A DNA stretch of 64,000 bases from Agromyces sp. SYSU T00194 (lineage in GTDB: Bacteria; Actinomycetota; Actinomycetes; Actinomycetales; Microbacteriaceae). The position numbers and the translations under genes were made by a program. Location: positions 434,001-498,000 of the forward strand of contig NZ_JBEPJZ010000002.1 of assembly GCF_040496035.1 (NCBI RefSeq), given 5' to 3'. The notes beneath the pieces are model-generated. The model worked only from the letters and a program-made list of their open reading frames with translations, had not been told where the DNA came from and did no database searches. Within the stretch, counting starts at the first letter, position 1. Each line of letters opens with the position of its first letter. Shown here piece by piece: positions 31,640-40,076 of this stretch.

Positions 31640-34600
31640 ATGAGCGACGCGCGCGCGCCACGCCCCGGTCTCCGGCGCTGGCCCGAGGCCCCCGAGCACC
31701 TCGTCGACACCACGCGGTGCCCCGCCTGCTTCACCCCGCTGACGTCGACGACCTGCGGTGCCTGCGGGCTCGCGCTCGACGTGCCGCGGGCGGGCGAACT
31801 GCTCCAGGCGTCACGCGGCGTCTTCGACGCCGAGCAGGGCCGGCAGCACCTCATCGCGGAGATGCGCTCGGCGCAGGCGGTGCGCGAACGGGACGCGCAG
31901 CGCGCGGCATCCGCGGATGCGTCCCCGCAGGTCGCAGCGGCCCCGCCGACTCCCCCGGCAGCAGGGCGGGCGGATGCCTCCGGCGAACCGCTCGCAGCGG
32001 CCCCACCGCCTCCCCCGCCGGCGTCCGCGTCGCCCGACGCCGCGCCCGCCGAGCCGGCGCGCACACGTTCGGGCGTGCAGGTGCTGCTCCTCTCGATCGG
32101 CGTGATCCTGACCTCGGTCGCCGCCGTGGTGTTCCTGTTCGTCGCGTACCTCGTCGCCTCGCTCGAGGTGCGCTCGGCGATCATCGCGCTCGCGAGCGTG
32201 CTCGTGCTCGGCGTGGCGTGGCTGCTGCGCCGGCGCAGGCTGGCCGGCACCGCCGAGGGCGTCGCCGTCGTCGCCGTCGTGCTGCTGCTGCTCGACGTCT
32301 GGATCGTGCGCGCGAACGCACTGTTCGACACCGACCTGCTGGATGCGCGCACCTACTCGGGCGCCGCGCTGCTGGTGCTCGCGGCGCTGCTGGGCGGCGC
32401 ACGCTGGGCGACCGGCGTGCGCGTGCCCGGCTGGTCGGCCGCGGCGCTCGTGCCTGCGGCGTGCTTCCTGCTGGTCTCGGCGGTGTCGGACGACGTCGCC
32501 ACGTCCGCGTGGGCGGGCGGCATCGCCGCACTCGTGGTCGCCACGCTCGCATGGCTGCTGCCCGCGGGCGTGTCGCGCGTGGTCGCGGTCGTGGCCGGCG
32601 GTGCCGGGGGCGTCGTGGCGCTCGCGGCGGCTCCATGGGCGGAGGACGTGCACGTCCTCTGGTCGCTCGGGATCGTGGCCGCCACGTGGCTGGCGTGGTC
32701 GCTCGTGGCGCTGCACCCCGAGGAGCGCGCGCGACGCGACGCCGCACGGGTGGGCGCCGTCATCACCGGCATCGCCGCGGCACTGGCACCCGTGCTGGAG
32801 GTCGCGGCGCGGCAGCCGGCACTCACCGCGATCGTGCTGGCTCCGGCCGCGGCGGGCGGGATCGCCGTCGTCGCGGCCGCGCTGGGCCGTCTGCCCGTGC
32901 CACGGGTCTCCGGTCTCGCAACCTGGCTGGCCGTGCCCGCGCTGGTCGTCGCGGCTGCGGCGTCGCTGGCCGGGCTCCCGTACTCGGTCGGGGCCGTCGT
33001 CGACCGCATCGGCGCGAGCACGTTCGCCGCGGCGTCCGACGCGGCCCGCGAGCAGGCGCTCGCGGGCGCGGGCGCCGCGGCCGCCATGGCGCTCGCGACG
33101 CTCGTCATGACGCTGCTGCTCGGCGCCGGGCGGCGGTTCGTCGCCGTGCCGGTGGCCCTGCTCGCCACGGCCGTGCTGCCCTTCGCCGCGAGCCTCGACC
33201 GCGCGGCCTGCATCGCGGTGCTCCTGCTCGCGGGCCTCGCCGCGCTCGTCGTGTGCGCGGCGCTCCGGGTTCCGGCGGCGCCGCGCACCGTGCTCGCGGC
33301 GGGCGGCGGCCTCTCGGTCGTCGTGGCGATCGCCGTGGCATCCGACCCGGTGGCCTGGGCGATGACGATCACCGCGGTCGTCGTGCTGGCGATCGCAGGA
33401 CGCCTCGTCGGACGGGCCGTCTGGCCCGAGGGCGCCGTCGCGGCGTCCGGCGCCGTGCACGTGGCGATCGCCGCGATCGCCGGCGTGGCGGTGTTCGCGG
33501 ACGTGCCCGCGCTGCTCGAGGAGCTCGGCGTGCGGATCCCGGAGGGCTGGGACTCGGCCGCCTCATGGGGGTCGGCGGCCGCCGCGCTGGCGCTGCTCGC
33601 CGCCGGGCTCACCTGGCGCGCGTGGCGCGAGGCGGACCTCCTCGCCGCCGCGGTGCCGCTCGCCGCCGCAGCCGTGATCGCGGCGACAGCCACCGCGTTC
33701 GTCGACGACGAGCCCTCGCGCGGCGTCGCCGCCCTGCTCGTGACCGTTGCGGCCACGGCCTGGCAGTGGACCGGTCGCGCGGCGGCGCTGCGCACGGCGC
33801 TCGCGCTCGCCGCGCCGGTCGGCGCGCTCATCACCGCGATCGCGTTCGTCACCGACGGCCTGCACCGCGCCGAATCGGCGGGAACGGCGGCGGCGATCGC
33901 CGTCACGATCTCCGCCGCAGTGCTCCTGCTGCTCCCCGACGCCCGCCCCCAGCGCATCGTCTGGGCGGGCGGCATCGCGCTCGCCGGCGCGGCGACGCTG
34001 GGCCTGGTCGCGATCGGCGACCAGCCGGCGTGGCTCGCGCTGCTGCTGCTCGCTCCGACGCCGGTGCTCGTCTCGGCGGCCGCGGGCGACGTCGTCACCG
34101 GTCCGTGGCGGCACGTGTCATGGGGCTCGACGGTGCTGGCCGTCGCCGCCGCCTGGTCGGGTGCAGCGACCCTCGGTGCCGACGCGGTGGAGGCGTACTC
34201 GGTGCCGCTCGCGATCGTGCTCGCAACCGTCTGGATGCTGCTCACGGCGCGGCACCACCCCGAGCCGCCGCCCGGGCGATCGGCGACCGCACTCGCGACG
34301 GGCACGGTGGCGACGGCGCTGCTGCCCTCGGCGGCGGTCGCCGACGATGCCGCGCGCGCGCTCGCGGTCGCCGGCGTGGGCGTGGCCCTGGTCGTGGCGG
34401 GCTTCGTGCTCCCGTCGCGCGTGGCGGGTGCGCGTGTCGCGGCGATCTCGCTGCTCATGGGGTTCGCGGGTACGGCGGTCGTGGGCGCGGTCGCCGGCTT
34501 CGCCGCGGCGCGGTCCGACGGCACGGTGCTGCCTCCGGAGCTCTGGGGCGCGCTCGTGCTCGTCGCGGGCGCCGCCGCCGCAGTCGGCTGGGTGCGGCGC

Positions 34601-35290
34601 GAGGCGACGCCCCGCGCCGCGGCGGAGTGGCTGGCGGCGGCATCCGTCGCGATCGCGGTCGTACCGGTGCTCGTCGAGCTGGCGGGACCCGTCGACGAGT
34701 GGCGCGTGATCGTCGTGCTGCTGGCGCTCGCGCTCCTGCACGTGGGCACCGCGTGGGCCGAACGGCCACCGTTCACGGGCCCGGTCGTGCGCTGGTCGAC
34801 GCTCGCCGTGCTCGTGCTCGTCGCGGCCGCGGTACTCCTCGGCGACTCCGTGCGACCGACCGACCCGGTGACCGCGAGCGTGGCGCTCGCACTGCTGGGT
34901 GCCGGTGTCGCCGACCTCGCCCGGTCGCCGCAGCGCTCCTCGTGGAGCACGCTGGCACCGGGACTCGTCGTCCTGCTGCTGCCGGCACTCGGCGCGGACT
35001 TCACGGACCCGCGACTGTGGCGCGTCGTGGCGCTCGGCGTCGTGTCGCTCGCGGTGCTGCTGGTCGGCGCGCGCCTGCGCCTCCAGGCGCCGTTCCTCAT
35101 CGGCGGCATCGTGCTCGCGGTGCACGCGATCGCTCAGCTGTGGCCGTGGATCGCGGCGCTCTACCAGGCGGTGTGGTGGTGGGTGTGGCTCGGGCTCGCC
35201 GGGGTGCTGCTCATCGTGATCGCCGCCACCTACGAGCGGCAGCTGCGCACCGCGCGGCGGGTGATCGCGACCATCGGATCGTTCCGCTGA
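31640..35290 (+). CDS. Very large multi-pass membrane protein, SCO7613 C-terminal-domain type
   Basis: A 1216-residue protein with the ATG at 31640. Residues 20-60 form a zinc ribbon: RCPACFTPLTSTTCGACGLAL. A helix and an Ala/Pro-rich linker follow (about 60-145). From about 150 to the end there are roughly 35 predicted membrane helices in a row, Ala/Val/Leu-rich with short Arg/Asp loops (for example RRRRLAGTAEGVAVVAVV). This layout matches the actinobacterial SCO7613-type family of unknown function. No enzyme motif is seen. It stands between tRNA-Pro and tRNA-Gly as a lone gene. Confidence 0.7.
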   Translation: MSDARAPRPGLRRWPEAPEHLVDTTRCPACFTPLTSTTCGACGLALDVPRAGELLQASRGVFDAEQGRQHLIAEMRSAQAVRERDAQRAASADASPQVAAAPPTPPAAGRADASGEPLAAAPPPPPPASASPDAAPAEPARTRSGVQVLLLSIGVILTSVAAVVFLFVAYLVASLEVRSAIIALASVLVLGVAWLLRRRRLAGTAEGVAVVAVVLLLLDVWIVRANALFDTDLLDARTYSGAALLVLAALLGGARWATGVRVPGWSAAALVPAACFLLVSAVSDDVATSAWAGGIAALVVATLAWLLPAGVSRVVAVVAGGAGGVVALAAAPWAEDVHVLWSLGIVAATWLAWSLVALHPEERARRDAARVGAVITGIAAALAPVLEVAARQPALTAIVLAPAAAGGIAVVAAALGRLPVPRVSGLATWLAVPALVVAAAASLAGLPYSVGAVVDRIGASTFAAASDAAREQALAGAGAAAAMALATLVMTLLLGAGRRFVAVPVALLATAVLPFAASLDRAACIAVLLLAGLAALVVCAALRVPAAPRTVLAAGGGLSVVVAIAVASDPVAWAMTITAVVVLAIAGRLVGRAVWPEGAVAASGAVHVAIAAIAGVAVFADVPALLEELGVRIPEGWDSAASWGSAAAALALLAAGLTWRAWREADLLAAAVPLAAAAVIAATATAFVDDEPSRGVAALLVTVAATAWQWTGRAAALRTALALAAPVGALITAIAFVTDGLHRAESAGTAAAIAVTISAAVLLLLPDARPQRIVWAGGIALAGAATLGLVAIGDQPAWLALLLLAPTPVLVSAAAGDVVTGPWRHVSWGSTVLAVAAAWSGAATLGADAVEAYSVPLAIVLATVWMLLTARHHPEPPPGRSATALATGTVATALLPSAAVADDAARALAVAGVGVALVVAGFVLPSRVAGARVAAISLLMGFAGTAVVGAVAGFAAARSDGTVLPPELWGALVLVAGAAAAVGWVRREATPRAAAEWLAAASVAIAVVPVLVELAGPVDEWRVIVVLLALALLHVGTAWAERPPFTGPVVRWSTLAVLVLVAAAVLLGDSVRPTDPVTASVALALLGAGVADLARSPQRSSWSTLAPGLVVLLLPALGADFTDPRLWRVVALGVVSLAVLLVGARLRLQAPFLIGGIVLAVHAIAQLWPWIAALYQAVWWWVWLGLAGVLLIVIAATYERQLRTARRVIATIGSFR

Positions 35291-35393
35291 GCCGGCTCGT
35301 CGCCCCGCCTGCCTCGGCGTACCGCGGCTCCGGTCGCTGCGCGGCGTCGACCCGCGCGTGTACTACGATGTTCCAGTGCCCGAACGGGCGCGC

Positions 35394-35464
35394 GGGGATG
35401 TAGCTCAATGGTAGAGCCTCAGTCTTCCAAACTGATTACGCGGGTTCGATTCCCGTCATCCCCT
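35394..35464 (+). tRNA. tRNA-Gly (anticodon TCC)
   Basis: A 71-nt cloverleaf. The acceptor GGGGATG pairs with CATCCCC, discriminator U. The anticodon stem TCAGT/ACTGA encloses CTTCCAA, giving TCC. CCA is encoded at 35465-35467, unlike the other tRNAs in this window. Confidence 0.96.
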
Positions 35465-35584
35465 CCATCACACGCCCGGCCCGATGCGCATCGTGCCGGG
35501 CGTTCGCCGTTCGCGGCGCCGGTGTCGGGGGGCGCCCGTAGGGTCGACCGCGACCCCAGCCCCGTGACCCGAACGGAGGGCCCC

Positions 35585-36232
35585 GTGCCCGATTCGCCCT
35601 CGTCGCGCCTGCTGCGCGGCGGCCTCGTCCTGCTCGTCATCGCCGCCGCGGTCGGCGCGTTCTACCTCTCGTACGGCGCGCTCTACGAACTCGCCGTCGC
35701 CGCCGGCGGCATCCCGCCCGAGCGGGCGTGGGTGTTCCCGCTGATCGTCGACCTGCCGGTCGTGGCAGCGACGCTCATCGCCGTGCTGCTGCCCGACACG
35801 TCGCGCGCGTTGACCTGGGTGACGTTCTGGGTGTTCATCGTCGCGACGGTCGCCGGCAACGCGGTGCACGTGCTCGCGCTGCCGGCGTCGTCGCTCGCGC
35901 TCGGCGTGTGGCCCGCCGTGGTCATCTCGGCCGTGCCGCCCATCGCGCTGGCGTTCACCGCGCACCTCGCGGTGCACACCGTGTTCACGCGGCACCGCTC
36001 GCCGGTCGCGGCGGGCCTCCTGCGGTCGGTGGCGCACCCCGGCGACCTCGAGGCCGAGCTGGACGCGCTCGATGCGGGCGAGCCCGTCGTGATCGACGAG
36101 GAGCAGGTCGTCGCCGAGGCGCGCGCCCTGCTCGAGGCGAACGTGCCGATGGAGCGCGTCAGCGAGCGGCTCGGCGTACCGCGCGAGCGCCTGGTCGAGT
36201 GGATCCGGCGGCAGGAGCAGCTGGCGGCCTGA
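35585..36232 (+). CDS. DUF2637 membrane protein (plasmid-spread/Spd-like)
   Basis: A 215-residue protein from a GTG preceded by ACGGAGGG. Four membrane helices lie at about residues 10-30, 45-68, 73-95 and 101-123, with RAWVFPLIVDLPVVAATLIAV and TFWVFIVATVAGNAVHVLAL as conserved-looking DUF2637 segments. A C-terminal cytoplasmic part of 90 residues ends in a helix-turn-helix-like stretch (EARALLEANVPMERVSERLG). DUF2637 includes Spd proteins of actinobacterial conjugative elements, but also chromosomal ones. It lies right after tRNA-Gly, a common integration spot. Confidence 0.65.
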   Translation: MPDSPSSRLLRGGLVLLVIAAAVGAFYLSYGALYELAVAAGGIPPERAWVFPLIVDLPVVAATLIAVLLPDTSRALTWVTFWVFIVATVAGNAVHVLALPASSLALGVWPAVVISAVPPIALAFTAHLAVHTVFTRHRSPVAAGLLRSVAHPGDLEAELDALDAGEPVVIDEEQVVAEARALLEANVPMERVSERLGVPRERLVEWIRRQEQLAA

Positions 36233-36233
36233 C

Positions 36234-36629
36234 TCAGGTGCCGGCGACGATCGGGATTCCGGTCGCGTCGGCGGCATCCTGCAGCCCGCCCGCGTTCACC
36301 AGATCGGTGAAGCCCGCCGCCTCCATGCGATCGATCGCCGCCGCCGAGCGGTTGCCCGAGCGGCAGTAGACGACGTATGAGCCCTCCGGGTCGAGTTCGG
36401 CGATCGCCGCGTCGAACCCGCTCGACTGCACGTCGATGTTCACGGCGCCGTCGAGGTGGCCCGCCGCGTACTCCTCGGGTGTGCGCACGTCGATCACGAC
36501 CGTGTCGGCCGACACGTCGATGGGCTCGGACGGCGCGCACGCGGTGAGGGCGAACAGCGTCGCGACGGCCGCGGCGACGACGGCGGCGAATCGGGTGAAC
36601 GGGCGGAGTGCTGGAGAGTGATCGCTCAT
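36234..36629 (-). CDS. Rhodanese-like lipoprotein
   Basis: A protein of about 131 residues starting MSDHSPALRPFTRF (an in-frame ATG three codons upstream at 36638 is possible). The signal peptide is hydrophobic up to the lipobox LTACAPSEP, so it is a lipoprotein on the outer face of the membrane. A single rhodanese domain follows, with DTVVIDVRTPEEYAAGH, then the active Cys in SYVVYCRSGNRSAAAI. A 17-base palindrome sits directly upstream. It probably moves sulfane sulfur at the cell surface. Confidence 0.82.
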   Translation of the reverse strand: MSDHSPALRPFTRFAAVVAAAVATLFALTACAPSEPIDVSADTVVIDVRTPEEYAAGHLDGAVNIDVQSSGFDAAIAELDPEGSYVVYCRSGNRSAAAIDRMEAAGFTDLVNAGGLQDAADATGIPIVAGT

Positions 36630-36638
36630 GCCGACCAT

Positions 36639-36655
36639 AATACCCCCTGGGTATT
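36639..36655 (-). promoter_or_regulatory. CsoR/CstR-like operator at the rhodanese start
   Basis: AATACCC and GGGTATT are perfect inverted arms around CCT. GC-rich inner bases with ATAC/GTAT ends are the shape of operators for CsoR-family repressors, including persulfide-sensing CstR. It overlaps the start region of the rhodanese lipoprotein. Confidence 0.6.
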
Positions 36656-36760
36656 CATCCGCAGACCGAGTGCACCATGCGACCCGGCCGCGACCGGCGC
36701 ATCGGCAGCGACGCACGACGAATCACTGGTCATTTCCAGCGGGCAGGAGTACGGTGGAAG

Positions 36761-36787
36761 TGTGGTCAGACCACAATGGTCAGGCCA
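36761..36787 (+). promoter_or_regulatory. Tandem FadR-type (GntR) operators upstream of pflB
   Basis: TGTGGTCAGACCACA (36761-36775) is a perfect palindrome containing TGGT-CAG-ACCA, the FadR-subfamily pattern TGGTnnnACCA. A second copy, TGGTCAGGCCA (36777-36787), has one mismatch. The centres are 14 bases apart. Both precede pflB by about 70-90 bases. Confidence 0.6.
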
Positions 36788-36853
36788 CGGTAGCGATGGA
36801 GCACCGCGGGTGATCCTCGCGGCGCGCAGGGAGAGTCCCACGAGGAGGACGCG

Positions 36854-39139
36854 ATGAGCACGCTCGACCAGACCCGCACCACGACCGGTACGACCGACGA
36901 GGCCGCCGAGCACCCCGAGGCCTGGCACGGCTTCGCACCGGGCCCCTGGCAGGACGGCATCGACGTCCGCGACTTCATCCAACGCAACTACCGGCCGTAC
37001 GAGGGCGACGCCGCGTTCCTCGAGGGCCCCACCGAGCGCACGCTGGCCGTCTGGCACACCCTCACCGCGATGTTCCCCGCCGAGCGCGAGAAGGGCGTCT
37101 ACGACGTCGACCCGCACACCCCGTCGAGCATCACCTCGCACGCTCCCGGCTACATCGACCGCGAGCGCGAGCTGATCGTCGGCCTGCAGACGGATGCCCC
37201 GCTGAAGCGCGCGATCATGCCGAACGGCGGCTGGCGCATGGTGGCCGGCGCGCTGCAGACCTACGGCTACGACGTCGACGAGCGCGTCGAGGAGACCTTC
37301 ACCAAGTACCGCAAGACCCACAACCAGGGCGTGTTCGACGCCTACTCCCCCGGCGTGAAGCGCGCCCGGCACAGCCACATCATCACCGGCCTGCCCGACG
37401 CGTACGGCCGCGGCCGCATCATCGGCGACTACCGCCGCGTGGCCCTCTACGGCGTCGACGCGCTCATCGCCGCCAAGCGCACCGAGCGCGCCGAGCTCGC
37501 CATGCGGTTCTCGACCGAGGAGGTCATCCGCGATCGCGAGGAGAACGCCGAGCAGATCCGCGCCCTGCAGGAGCTCGTCGCGATGGCCGAGTCGTACGGA
37601 TTCGACATCCGCCGCCCCGCCGAGACCGCGCAGGAGGCCGTGCAGTGGCTGTACTTCGCCTACCTCGGCGCAGTCAAGGAGCAGAACGGCGCCGCGATGT
37701 CGTTCGGGCGCAACACCGGGTTCCTCGACGTCTACCTCGAGCGCGACCTCGCCGCGGGCCGCATCGACGAGACGCTGGCGCAGGAGCTCATCGACGACCT
37801 CGTCATCAAGCTGCGCATCGTGCGGTTCCTCCGCACCCCCGAGTACGACGCGCTGTTCAGCGGCGACCCGACCTGGGTCACCGAGTCGCTCGGAGGCCTC
37901 GGCGACGACGGCCGTCCGCTGGTCACGAAGACCGCGTTCCGCATGCTGCAGACGCTCTACAACCTGGGCCCGGCCCCCGAGCCGAACCTGACGGTGTTCT
38001 GGAGCACCGACCTCCCCGAGGGGTTCAAGCGGTTCTGCGCGCAGGTCTCGATCGACACGAGCGCGATCCAGTACGAGTCGGATGCCCTGATCCGCAACGC
38101 ATGCGGCGACGACAGCGCCATCGCGTGCTGCGTGTCGCCGATGGCGGTCGGCAAGCAGATGCAGTTCTTCGGCGCACGCGTGAACCTCGCGAAGGCCCTG
38201 CTGTACGCCGTCAACGGCGGACGCGACGAGATCTCCGGCCACCAGGTCGCTCCCATCTCGGCGCCCGCGACGGGCGACGTGCTCGACTACGACGAGGTGC
38301 GCGAGGCGTTCCGCGGCACCATGGCCTGGCTCGCCGAGACCTACGTCGACGCGCTGAACACCATCCACTTCATGCACGACAAGTACGCGTACGAGCGGCT
38401 CGAGATGGCGCTGCACGACCGCGACGTGGTGCGCACCATGGCCTGCGGCATCGCCGGCCTGTCGGTGGCCGCCGACTCGCTGTCGGCGATCCGCTACGCG
38501 ACCGTGCGCCCCGTGCGCGACGACACCGGCCTGGTCACCGACTACGTGGTCGCGGGCGAGTACCCCGCCTACGGCAACGACGACGACCGCGCCGACGAGA
38601 TCGCCGCGGAGCTGGTGCACGAGTTCATGGCGATGGTGCGGCAGCACCCGACCTACCGGAACGCGATCCACACCCAGTCGGTGCTCACGATCACCTCGAA
38701 CGTCGTCTACGGCAAGGCGACCGGCGGCACCCCCGACGGCCGTCCCGCGGGCGCACCGTTCGCCCCCGGCGCGAACCCGATGAACGGCCGCGACACCCAC
38801 GGCATGCTCGCGAGCGCCCTCTCGGTGGCGAAGCTGCCGTTCGAGGACGCGCAGGACGGCATCTCGCTCACCACGACGGTCGCGCCGCAGGGCCTCGGCC
38901 GCACCGAGGACGAGCGCGTGTCGAACCTGGTCGGCCTGCTCGACGCCTACACCGCGCGCGGCGGGTACCACATGAACGTCAACGTGCTGCGGCGCGAGAC
39001 GCTCGTCGACGCCATGGAGCACCCCGAGAACTACCCGCAGCTGACCATCCGCGTGTCCGGGTACGCGGTGAACTTCGTGCGCCTCACGCGCGAGCAGCAG
39101 CAGGACGTGCTCGACCGCACCTTCCACGCCGGAGTGTGA
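36854..39139 (+). CDS. pflB: Formate C-acetyltransferase (pyruvate formate-lyase)
   Basis: A 761-residue glycyl-radical enzyme splitting pyruvate with CoA into acetyl-CoA and formate without oxygen. The cysteine pair is in [17 protein letters not shown] (near residue 424) and the radical glycine in [13 protein letters not shown] (near 736). AGGAGG precedes the ATG by five bases. The gene is followed at once by its activase. The enzyme is killed by oxygen, so it works only in low-oxygen conditions. Its presence in a mainly aerobic actinobacterial family is less common. Upstream FadR-type palindromes suggest control by a pyruvate- or lactate-related regulator. Confidence 0.96.
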   Translation: MSTLDQTRTTTGTTDEAAEHPEAWHGFAPGPWQDGIDVRDFIQRNYRPYEGDAAFLEGPTERTLAVWHTLTAMFPAEREKGVYDVDPHTPSSITSHAPGYIDRERELIVGLQTDAPLKRAIMPNGGWRMVAGALQTYGYDVDERVEETFTKYRKTHNQGVFDAYSPGVKRARHSHIITGLPDAYGRGRIIGDYRRVALYGVDALIAAKRTERAELAMRFSTEEVIRDREENAEQIRALQELVAMAESYGFDIRRPAETAQEAVQWLYFAYLGAVKEQNGAAMSFGRNTGFLDVYLERDLAAGRIDETLAQELIDDLVIKLRIVRFLRTPEYDALFSGDPTWVTESLGGLGDDGRPLVTKTAFRMLQTLYNLGPAPEPNLTVFWSTDLPEGFKRFCAQVSIDTSAIQYESDALIRNACGDDSAIACCVSPMAVGKQMQFFGARVNLAKALLYAVNGGRDEISGHQVAPISAPATGDVLDYDEVREAFRGTMAWLAETYVDALNTIHFMHDKYAYERLEMALHDRDVVRTMACGIAGLSVAADSLSAIRYATVRPVRDDTGLVTDYVVAGEYPAYGNDDDRADEIAAELVHEFMAMVRQHPTYRNAIHTQSVLTITSNVVYGKATGGTPDGRPAGAPFAPGANPMNGRDTHGMLASALSVAKLPFEDAQDGISLTTTVAPQGLGRTEDERVSNLVGLLDAYTARGGYHMNVNVLRRETLVDAMEHPENYPQLTIRVSGYAVNFVRLTREQQQDVLDRTFHAGV

Positions 39140-39150
39140 CGGAGACCGCC

Positions 39151-39957
39151 ATGGTCGCCCTGACCCTCCACCCCAGCCGCGAGGCGCTCGCGGAGGCGCG
39201 CCACGAGCGCCTCCGCGCCCAGCGCGACGGCGAGGTCGGCAACGTGCACTCGTGGGAGCTCGTGACCGCGGTCGACGGCCCGGGCACGCGCCTCACGGTG
39301 TTCCTGAACGGATGCCCCCTGCGGTGCGCCTACTGCCACAACCCCGACACGTGGCGCCTGCGCGACGGCACCGCCACGACCGTCGACGAGCTGGTCGCCC
39401 GCATTGCGCGCTACCGCGACATCTTCGGCGCCACGGGCGGCGGGCTCACGCTCTCGGGCGGCGAGCCGCTGATGCAGGCGCCGTTCGTGCGGCGCGTGCT
39501 GCACGAGGCATCCGCCCTGGGCGTGCACACCGCGCTCGACACGAGCGGGTACCTCGGGGCGAAGGCCGACGACGCGATGCTCGACGACGTCGACCTCGTG
39601 CTGCTCGACGTGAAGTCGGGGCTCCCCGGCACCTACCGCGACGTCACCGGCGTCGACCTCGAGCCGACGATCGCGTTCGGCGACCGCCTCGCCGCACGCG
39701 GCACGCGCGTGTGGGTGCGGTTCGTGCTCGTGCCCGGGCTCACCGACGCCGATGAGAACGTCGACGCCGTGGCGCGCATCGTCTCGCGGTGGCCGAACGT
39801 GGAGCGCCTCGAGGTGCTGCCGTTCCACCAGATGGGCGCCGACAAGTGGGAGCGCATCGGCGCCGACTACTCGCTCGCCGGCACGCGCCCGCCCGACGCC
39901 GCCCAGGTCGACGCGGTGCGCGCGCGGTTCCGCCGGTCTGGCGTGCCGGTGGCCTGA
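39151..39957 (+). CDS. pflA: Pyruvate formate-lyase activating enzyme (radical SAM)
   Basis: A 268-residue radical SAM activase that puts the glycyl radical on PflB using S-adenosylmethionine. The iron-sulfur cysteines are in NGCPLRCAYCHNPDTW (CX3CX2C, near residue 55). GGGLTLSGGEPLMQ follows, and DVDLVLLDVKSG, GTRVWVRFVLVPG and EVLPFHQMGADKW are the later family blocks. The ATG at 39151 has GGAG six bases away; a GTG at 39136 overlapping the pflB stop (GTGA) is a real alternative. A hairpin terminator follows immediately. Confidence 0.95.
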   Translation: MVALTLHPSREALAEARHERLRAQRDGEVGNVHSWELVTAVDGPGTRLTVFLNGCPLRCAYCHNPDTWRLRDGTATTVDELVARIARYRDIFGATGGGLTLSGGEPLMQAPFVRRVLHEASALGVHTALDTSGYLGAKADDAMLDDVDLVLLDVKSGLPGTYRDVTGVDLEPTIAFGDRLAARGTRVWVRFVLVPGLTDADENVDAVARIVSRWPNVERLEVLPFHQMGADKWERIGADYSLAGTRPPDAAQVDAVRARFRRSGVPVA

Positions 39958-39961
39958 GACG

Positions 39962-40004
39962 CCGGCCCGGCCCGGTCGCGGTGGTGGTCGACCGGGCGGG
40001 CCGG
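39962..40004 (+). terminator. Terminator of pflBA
   Basis: A 16-bp GC-rich stem (CCGGCCCG and CCCGGTCG pairing with CGACCGGG and CGGGCCGG, one bulge) and a loop of about ten bases begin five bases after the pflA stop. Confidence 0.8.
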
Positions 40005-40076
40005 TCGGGGGCCGAGCAGCGCCCGAGACCGCTGCGGAAAGCGCTGCCGACCAGGCATACGAGTACCCTGTGGGGC

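Noticed and set aside
32353..35109. A long minus-strand frame opposite the large membrane protein
   Set aside because: Its product is Ser/Thr/Ala repeat without a domain; the plus frame gives ordered membrane helices and a zinc ribbon.
36761..36775. A Rex or Crp/Fnr site before pflB
   Set aside because: TGTG and CACA are seven bases apart, but Rex needs eight between those ends and Crp a TGTGA/TCACA pair; Fnr TTGAT/ATCAA is absent.
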